This document shows positions 57,347-62,264 of a DNA stretch of 62,264 nucleotides, piece after piece. The translations under genes and the position numbers were made by a program. How positions within the stretch are numbered: position 1 is the stretch's first letter; the number at the start of each line of letters is the position of its first letter. The stretch spans positions 1-62,264 of the forward strand of contig CAVBPR010000021.1 in NCBI GenBank assembly GCA_963597355.1. The letters are read 5' to 3'. The notes beneath the pieces are model-generated. The model saw only the letters and a program-made list of their open reading frames with translations, made no database searches and was not told the origin of the DNA. This stretch comes from UMGS1766 sp963597355. GTDB taxonomy: Bacteria; Bacillota; Clostridia; Oscillospirales; Oscillospiraceae.

Positions 57347-58294
57347 ATGAAAATTGTTTCCCATTCCTTATATAAGGGAATATTCCCGGAAGAGAATGAT
57401 GATGTTATCTTTCTTTCCAACGAAGAAATGCTGGCACATCCTGAAATTCTGGCGGAAGCGGAAGTCCTCAATATCCATCCTTATATGCTCACAAAGGATT
57501 TTTTGGATTTGTGCAAACAGGTAAAATGGATCCAGACTCCCGCAGCCGGAGTCGATGGTGCAGATCTTGCAGAAATGAAACGACGTAATATTCTCTTTAC
57601 AAACGGCTCTGGAAACATGAGCATTTCTATAGCAGAGGATGCCTTTTGCAAAATGCTCCTATTTTCCAGACGAGTCAGAGAATATGATGCTGCGAAGTCC
57701 AGAAAAGAATGGATCACCTTCGGACAGGATCCCTGGATGTCTGTAGTATCCAAAGATTTATATACAAAAAAGCTGGGGCTGATCGGTGACGGAGCTATTG
57801 CTTCCGAAATTGCCAAAAGAGCGAAAGCTTTTGACATGGAGGTTCTCACCTACGGATTATACAACAGGGATTGTCCCTATTGGGATCACTTCTACACAGA
57901 TTCCGCAGGATTGGATACTGTATTATCACAAAGTGATTATGTGATCGTTGTTGTACCTCTGACCAAGAACACCTATCATATGATCAATGCGGATGCTTTT
58001 AATAAAATGAAAAAAGAGGCTATTTTCTTAAATGCCGCAAGAGGTCCCATCGTAGATCAGGAAGCTTTGATTCAGGCTCTGGAAAGCGGTTCCATTGCAG
58101 CCGCCGCACTGGATGTATTTGAAGTGGAACCTCTACCACCAGACTCCAGGCTATGGGATTTACCTAATGTATTCATTACAACCCACAAAGCCGGTGCCGG
58201 TGACAGCTGGGTTCGACGTTTAGCACAATTATATGCAGACAACCTTGCTCTGTATAGGTCAGGGCAGCCTCTCCGCAATCTGGTACGTCTGTAA
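57347..58294 (+). CDS. D-2-hydroxyacid dehydrogenase family protein
   Basis: The 315-residue protein starts at ATG 57347 after GAAAGGAG. It has a Rossmann motif (LGLIGDGAIASEIAKRA) and the family signature LNAARGPIVDQEALIQALES. The catalytic Arg is expected in FTNGSGN-to-KRR context and the His in TTHKAGAG. It would interconvert a 2-keto acid and a D-2-hydroxy acid with NAD(H). Next on the operon come an aminotransferase and an antiporter, which suggests amino acid or keto-acid metabolism. Confidence 0.85.
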   Translation: MKIVSHSLYKGIFPEENDDVIFLSNEEMLAHPEILAEAEVLNIHPYMLTKDFLDLCKQVKWIQTPAAGVDGADLAEMKRRNILFTNGSGNMSISIAEDAFCKMLLFSRRVREYDAAKSRKEWITFGQDPWMSVVSKDLYTKKLGLIGDGAIASEIAKRAKAFDMEVLTYGLYNRDCPYWDHFYTDSAGLDTVLSQSDYVIVVVPLTKNTYHMINADAFNKMKKEAIFLNAARGPIVDQEALIQALESGSIAAAALDVFEVEPLPPDSRLWDLPNVFITTHKAGAGDSWVRRLAQLYADNLALYRSGQPLRNLVRL

Positions 58295-58316
58295 ATATAA
58301 AAAGAGGAGGACTATT

Positions 58317-59513
58317 ATGGAATATCATTTTTCGGAAAAAGTATCCACCTTACAACCTTCCGCTATCCGCGAATTGTTTAAGCTTATGGTAGGCGAAGGT
58401 ATTATTGCTCTCTCAGGCGGCAACCCCGCCAAAGAAGCATTTCCTATGAAAGAAATTGCAGACATCTCTAAAGAAATTTTAACAGAAAATCCTGTTGCTG
58501 CTCTGCAATATTCAATCAGCGAGGGATATACGCCTTTAAGAGATCAGATTCAGGAGTATGTAAAAAGAAAATTTAATATTGGCACAGAAGAGGACGCAGT
58601 ACTGATTACCTCCGGTGCCCAACAGGCTAACGATATGGCTGTAAAGATCTTCTGTAATGAAGGAGATGCCATAGCCTGTGATGAAACATGCTTTATCGGA
58701 TCACTCAGTTCATTTAAGTCCAATAATGTCAGCATTATCGGTATCCCGACTGACGATTTTGGTATGATTCCAAATGCACTGGAAAAAGCACTTGCAGATC
58801 ATCCTAATATTAAAGTTATTTATCTGATTCCCAATTTTCAAAATCCTACCGGTGTCACAATGCCGTTAGAACGTAGAAAAGAAATCTATGAAATTGCAAA
58901 AAATCATCATATAATGCTCATCGAAGACAACCCCTATGGAGAATTACGTTTCCGGGGTAAAGATGTTCCTTCTTTCAAATCGTTTGATACAGAAGGTCTG
59001 GTATGTTACTCCGGAAGCTTTTCCAAAGTGGTTGCTCCGGGATTGCGTGTCGGTTTTATGGTAGCCAATAAACAGATCGTAGATCGCGGAACACTTTTAA
59101 AACAGTTTTCCGATGTACATACCAATATTTTGGCTCAGATGATCATTTATGAATATTACAAGCGCTACGATACTGACAAACACATTTCTGAAGTATCAGC
59201 ATTTTATGGTGACAAATGCCACTATATGTGCGAACTGATCCACGAAAAACTTCCAGCAAGCATCAAATGTATTGAGCCGGACGGTGGAATGTTCGTATGG
59301 TGTACGGATACCACAGGTAAAATTGATATCGAAGCATTTGTTCAAAAACTGGTAACCGAACACAAAGTAGCTGTAATCTCAGGTAATGTTTTCACTACTG
59401 ATGGAAGCAAATCCCATTCCTTCCGTCTGAACTTTACAGTTCCCACCAAAGAGCAAATTGAAAAAGGTATTACCGCTATCGGTGAGGTACTGGAAGAAAT
59501 GTATCGCTCCTGA
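58317..59513 (+). CDS. PLP-dependent aminotransferase (class I/II, 2-aminoadipate/valine-type)
   Basis: The 398-residue protein starts at ATG 58317 after AAGAGGAGGACTATT. It has IIALSGGNPAKEAFP, then LQYSISEGYTPLRDQI, then NFQNPTGVTMPLERR and the PLP lysine K237 in SGSFSKVVAPGLRVG, with the terminal FRLNFT Arg. This is the MocR-like aminotransferase fold without a DNA-binding domain. The partner dehydrogenase could reduce the 2-keto acid it forms. Confidence 0.9.
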   Translation: MEYHFSEKVSTLQPSAIRELFKLMVGEGIIALSGGNPAKEAFPMKEIADISKEILTENPVAALQYSISEGYTPLRDQIQEYVKRKFNIGTEEDAVLITSGAQQANDMAVKIFCNEGDAIACDETCFIGSLSSFKSNNVSIIGIPTDDFGMIPNALEKALADHPNIKVIYLIPNFQNPTGVTMPLERRKEIYEIAKNHHIMLIEDNPYGELRFRGKDVPSFKSFDTEGLVCYSGSFSKVVAPGLRVGFMVANKQIVDRGTLLKQFSDVHTNILAQMIIYEYYKRYDTDKHISEVSAFYGDKCHYMCELIHEKLPASIKCIEPDGGMFVWCTDTTGKIDIEAFVQKLVTEHKVAVISGNVFTTDGSKSHSFRLNFTVPTKEQIEKGITAIGEVLEEMYRS

Positions 59514-59547
59514 ATATATGAAACTATATGAACAACTTGATGATTCA

Positions 59548-59582
59548 AAGGCGAATCCCCACAGGATTCGTCTTTCTTTTTA
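59548..59582 (+). terminator. Hairpin before the antiporter gene
   Basis: GGCGAATCC pairs with GGATTCGTC, followed by TTTCTTTTT. It may partly uncouple the antiporter from the aminotransferase. Confidence 0.7.
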
Positions 59583-59597
59583 TGTGAGGGTAAAATT

Positions 59598-61019
59598 ATG
59601 GAAGAAAAAAATACAAAATTAGAGTTTCACGGTGGAATGTTTGGTTTGTTGATTCCTTTTGCTATCCTGATTATTGGAATTGTTGCTATTGCATTAAAGG
59701 GATGGGCTATGCCGATGGCTTTCTGGGTACCTGCACTGGCCGCAATGGCTGCCGCACTTTTCTTATCAAAGAAGCCGTCTGTCACAGCTGATGTTATGGT
59801 AGAAGGAATGTCACAGCCGATGGTCTCCATTATGATCATGGCATGGTTCCTGGCTGGTATTGTTGCACAGATCATGAAGTCATCCGGTCTGGTAGAGGGA
59901 CTGATCTGGCTCAGTCTGGTTGTTGGTCTGAAAGGTGCTCTATTCCCTGCCATCACATTCATCTGTGGAAGTCTGTTATCTACTGCTACGGGCACCGCTC
60001 TGGGTACAGTAATTGCTCTGACCCCTATTATGTACCCGGTAGGAGTTGCTTTAGGTGCGAGACCAGCTGTTATGGCTGCTGCTATTGTAAGTGCCGCATA
60101 TTTCGGTGATAATATAGCCCCTGTATCAGATACCACAATTGCATCCTCATATTCTCAGGGTGTTGAAGTATCTCAGGTAGTAAAATCCCGTTTAAAATAC
60201 GCTCTAGTCGCTGCTGCAATTGCACTGGTCTTTTTCATTATCTTTGGTGGCGGAGGCTCTGCTGCTGTTTCTACGATCAGTGCCTCCGAATATTCCCCCA
60301 AGGGCCTGATTATGTTGGTAGTACCCGCTCTGTTGATCGTTTTAATGTATAAGGGTGTCCATCTGTTAGTCGCGCTGTCCGGTGCAGGCGTATTGGGAAT
60401 TATATTAGGCGCTATTACAGGTCTGTTAAAGCTTTCGGATCTTTTAATCGTTGATATGGACAGCTTTTCCGTTGGTGGTATTATCGTGGACGGCGTCAAC
60501 AGTCTGATCGACATTGCAGTATTTGCCATGCTTTTAATGTCCCTGGTACATTTACTTGAAAAATATGGTTTCTTCGAAATCATGATTGAGAAATTATCCC
60601 GTTTCACCAAAACAGAAACCTCCTCTGAACTGACCGTTGCCCTTATTAATATTGTCTTAAATCTGCTTACCGTAGCCAGCACCATTGTCATTGTAATTGA
60701 AGGTCCGATTGCGAAAAAACTGTTGGTTGAAGAAAAGGGAATCTCTCCCACCAGAAGCGCCAATATTCTGGATGCTATCGCTGCTGCCTGCATGTGTCTG
60801 ATTCCTTACGGCTTTGGTCCGCTGCTTGCATTCATGTTTGCAGGTTCTTCCGGTGCAGTCGTTGATTTCACAGTCATGGAAGTTGCTCTTTATTCCTTCC
60901 ACGGATGGGCTTTGCTGATAGTCATGTTATTTGCTATTCTTACCGGATGGGGAAGACATGACAGCACTGAAAAGGAAACAAGTTCTGATTCCGGTAAAGT
61001 AACAGCTACCGTAAAATAA
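59598..61019 (+). CDS. NhaC-family Na+/H+ antiporter-like transporter
   Basis: The 473-residue protein has about twelve helices and the NhaC-type conserved region (CGSLLSTATGTALGTVIALT, then FGDNIAPVSDTTIASSYSQG). NhaC members exchange Na+ for H+, and some move amino or organic acids (malate-2H+/Na+-lactate type). In this operon an amino or hydroxy acid role is possible. The start has GTGAGGGTAAAATT. Confidence 0.88.
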   Translation: MEEKNTKLEFHGGMFGLLIPFAILIIGIVAIALKGWAMPMAFWVPALAAMAAALFLSKKPSVTADVMVEGMSQPMVSIMIMAWFLAGIVAQIMKSSGLVEGLIWLSLVVGLKGALFPAITFICGSLLSTATGTALGTVIALTPIMYPVGVALGARPAVMAAAIVSAAYFGDNIAPVSDTTIASSYSQGVEVSQVVKSRLKYALVAAAIALVFFIIFGGGGSAAVSTISASEYSPKGLIMLVVPALLIVLMYKGVHLLVALSGAGVLGIILGAITGLLKLSDLLIVDMDSFSVGGIIVDGVNSLIDIAVFAMLLMSLVHLLEKYGFFEIMIEKLSRFTKTETSSELTVALINIVLNLLTVASTIVIVIEGPIAKKLLVEEKGISPTRSANILDAIAAACMCLIPYGFGPLLAFMFAGSSGAVVDFTVMEVALYSFHGWALLIVMLFAILTGWGRHDSTEKETSSDSGKVTATVK

Positions 61020-61035
61020 CTTTCCTCTTTACTTC

Positions 61036-61081
61036 CACCCCCTGCCCCTCAGTCTTTGATGGGTGGGGGCTCTTTGTTTTG
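61036..61081 (+). terminator. Intrinsic terminator after the antiporter
   Basis: CCCCCTGCCC pairs with GGGTGGGGG, followed by CTCTTTGTTTT. Confidence 0.75.
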
Positions 61082-61093
61082 CTTATTCTATTC

Positions 61094-61932
61094 TATAATG
61101 GTCTCATAAATTAAGACACTTTTTCGGACAGTTTTTAATGAATCTGATATATTAAAATCAGTAACAAAGAAAGGATTCATAAATATGTCCAGACAAAGAA
61201 GAAATTTCAGTGCCAAATTCAAATCAGACCTTGTAATCGAACTACTAAAGGGTGAGAAAGATCTCAATACCCTTGCTGTTGAAAATAATATCCAACCGAA
61301 TCTGCTCCGTAATGCCGTCATAGACAAACCAAATCAGGCTTGGTCTATTGACATTACATATATTCCAATCAAACGGGGCTTTTTATATCTGACAGCTGTT
61401 ATTGATTGGCACAGCCGTTGTATCGTTGGCTGGGAAGTGGATGATACGCTTGATACCAGAATGGTTATTAATGCTTTAAAAAAGGCATTTAAGATGGCAA
61501 AACCGCAGATATTGAATTCTGATCAGGGCTGCCAATTTACAAGTCAGCAGTACATTGATTTTGTGAAGGAAAATGGAATCCGGCAAAGCATGGATGGCAA
61601 AAGCCGCTGGGCAGACAACATCATGATTGAGCGTTGGTTTCGTAGCTTCAAGTACGAAGAAGCCTATCTGACACAATACAATAACATCAAAGAAGCCCGA
61701 GCTGCCATCGGACAGTATATCCACACTTACAACTTTGAACGGCGTCATTCTGCACTTGACTATCAGACACCGGCTGAATGCTACTATCCAGCAATGCTGT
61801 TGCCATATGTAGCTTAGCATAAATGGAACAGGGAAGAGTTCCACTACTTTCCCAGCGTTCCCTGTAACTTATCAACCATATCAGTTCATTATAAAAATCT
61901 CAGATTTTTGTCTTGACAACTGAACCACTATA
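61094..61932 (+). mobile_element. IS3-family insertion sequence, internally deleted copy
   Basis: The 839-bp element has the same ends as 27853-29214 and nearly identical sequence but lacks 523 internal bases. The breakpoints fall in a 9-base direct repeat, TCTGCTCCG, present at 28060 and 28583 in the full copy and once here. Flanks (TTC left, CTT right) show no target duplication. It is in the same orientation as the full copy, 33 kb away. Confidence 0.93.
61185..61817 (+). CDS. Fused mini-transposase: OrfA helix-turn-helix joined in frame to the OrfB DDE core
   Basis: The deletion joins residues 1-42 of OrfA (through NNIQPNLLRN) to the OrfB catalytic domain from AVIDKPNQAWSIDITYIP onward, giving one 210-residue frame without any shift. 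It keeps the DNA-binding motif and the D-D-E residues. It loses the leucine zipper and the OrfB helix-turn-helix. It has the normal ATG and ribosome site. It may be inactive, a competitor of the full transposase, or rarely active; sequence cannot tell. Confidence 0.8.
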   Translation: MSRQRRNFSAKFKSDLVIELLKGEKDLNTLAVENNIQPNLLRNAVIDKPNQAWSIDITYIPIKRGFLYLTAVIDWHSRCIVGWEVDDTLDTRMVINALKKAFKMAKPQILNSDQGCQFTSQQYIDFVKENGIRQSMDGKSRWADNIMIERWFRSFKYEEAYLTQYNNIKEARAAIGQYIHTYNFERRHSALDYQTPAECYYPAMLLPYVA

Positions 61933-61965
61933 CTTTGGCTCTTTTAATTTTTTCAATTTACACCA

Positions 61966-62085
61966 TTATACAGACGTAACCAATACGTCTACCACTTTAA
62001 GATCAAATTTGAATTTTGGGCGAGCCAAAACCTCCCTGTATTCTGCTACAATTTCCTCAGACAACAAGGGAATCAAATTTCCCAA
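61966..62085 (-). pseudogene. PIN-domain toxin fragment
   Basis: TTG 62085 (AAGGAGGCGCT upstream) opens 39 codons reading IPLLSEEIVAEYREVLARPK. This is the helix of COG1569-type PIN toxins that follows the first catalytic Asp. The IDTNV start and the C-terminal half are absent. It is translated right after the antitoxin gene. Confidence 0.5.
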
Positions 62086-62097
62086 AAGCGCCTCCTT

Positions 62098-62264
62098 CTA
62101 ATTTTTCTTTCTGACTGCATCAATCTCTGCATTGATTTCTTCCAAAGTCATCTCTGATGTACCGTTTTTCGCTGCTGCATCGCTTAATTCCTGAAGTGCT
62201 CTTGCTGCACTTTCAGCCTTAAAATCACTTTTCGGCAATGTCATATTAAAGGGAACACCATTCA
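62098..62264 (-). CDS. RelB/DinJ-type antitoxin, partial (N-terminus outside the window)
   Basis: The visible 54 codons end at TAG 62098 and include VPFNMTLPKSDFKAESAARA and MTLEEINAEIDAVRKKN, the typical end of clostridial RelB/DinJ antitoxins. The toxin fragment starts 13 bases downstream. The operon is cut on its distal side by the deleted IS. Confidence 0.7.
   Translation of the reverse strand, partial: NGVPFNMTLPKSDFKAESAARALQELSDAAAKNGTSEMTLEEINAEIDAVRKKN

Noticed and set aside
1..62264. tRNA and rRNA genes
   Set aside because: No cloverleaf with conserved T-loop GTTCRAA and CCA-stem pattern, and no rRNA segment, was found by eye; the structure at 45892-46031 lacks these features.

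Overview
The window looks like DNA of a low-abundance-of-oxygen gut Firmicute (Clostridia). The evidence is GPH-type sugar symporters beside AraC regulators and glycoside hydrolases, clostridial conjugative-element genes, AGGAGG-type ribosome sites, and small protein families common in Lachnospiraceae and Ruminococcaceae. The family-level assignment is inference. Composition is not uniform: roughly 1-27.8 kb is visibly GC-rich (Faecalibacterium/Gemmiger-like), 29-55 kb is intermediate (Lachnospiraceae-like), and 55-61 kb is AT-rich. The sharpest switch falls exactly on an IS3-family element at 27.85-29.21 kb. A second, internally deleted copy of that IS in the same orientation lies at 61.09-61.93 kb.

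Layout. 0.26-5.0 kb: a GNAT acetyltransferase, a recombinase remnant, and a minus-strand redox cluster (two flavodoxin-like FMN proteins, an aldo/keto reductase, two alpha/beta hydrolases that are each truncated, a DUF4405 membrane protein). 5.0-8.6 kb: remnant of an integrative conjugative element (ParM-like ATPase, small partner, ribbon-helix-helix protein with an acidic tail, and a chimera of a cytosine methyltransferase start with a conjugation M23 peptidase). 8.6-9.8 kb: a Ca2+/Na+ exchanger with a small HPr-like protein. 10.0-25.7 kb: an intact Gram-positive glycan-utilisation locus (AraC regulator, GPH symporter, GH2, GH43, GH2, GH78, SGNH acetylesterase, GH3). None of its enzymes shows a signal peptide, so oligosaccharides are probably imported and cut inside the cell. 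25.7-27.85 kb: a second conjugative-element fragment (Cys-rich KTR protein, XRE, DeoR-type HTH, truncated DinG-like helicase).

29.2-36.6 kb: truncated LysR, metallo-beta-lactamase-fold hydrolase, decayed gene fragments, and a second sugar locus (GH2 and GPH symporter, divergent AraC). 36.7-43.3 kb: MATE exporter, VanY-like carboxypeptidase, nitrilase-family protein, GNAT, a divergent HxlR/ABM-monooxygenase pair, a DUF4143 ATPase, and an XRE protein. 43.3-46.1 kb: RtcB RNA ligase, a 52-residue protein and a metal-binding-domain protein, with a four-way-junction RNA candidate and an intrinsic terminator in the leaders. 46.3-50.6 kb: a decaying third sugar locus (WYL, GH78 and GPH pseudogenes with one intact esterase) and its AraC regulator. 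51.8-54.8 kb: AKR/TetR pair, HD-domain protein and small genes with a deformylase pseudogene. 55.1-61.0 kb: methylase and IS21 remnants, AEC permease and Crp/Fnr regulator divergent from a D-2-hydroxyacid dehydrogenase, aminotransferase and NhaC-type antiporter. The right edge holds a truncated PIN toxin and a partial RelB/DinJ-type antitoxin.

The most interesting signals are regulatory. A 17-nt motif (AAAACGCCRMTTTTTAC) occurs as divergent pairs spaced 55-56 bp upstream of three units of the glycan locus. A hairpin repeat (GCCGCAG-ACAG-CTGCGGC) abuts the Shine-Dalgarno of four unrelated minus-strand genes. A 140-nt cloverleaf-like structure and a leader terminator lie in the RtcB neighbourhood. 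The window also carries many internally deleted genes, which suggests either ongoing gene decay or assembly chimerism.
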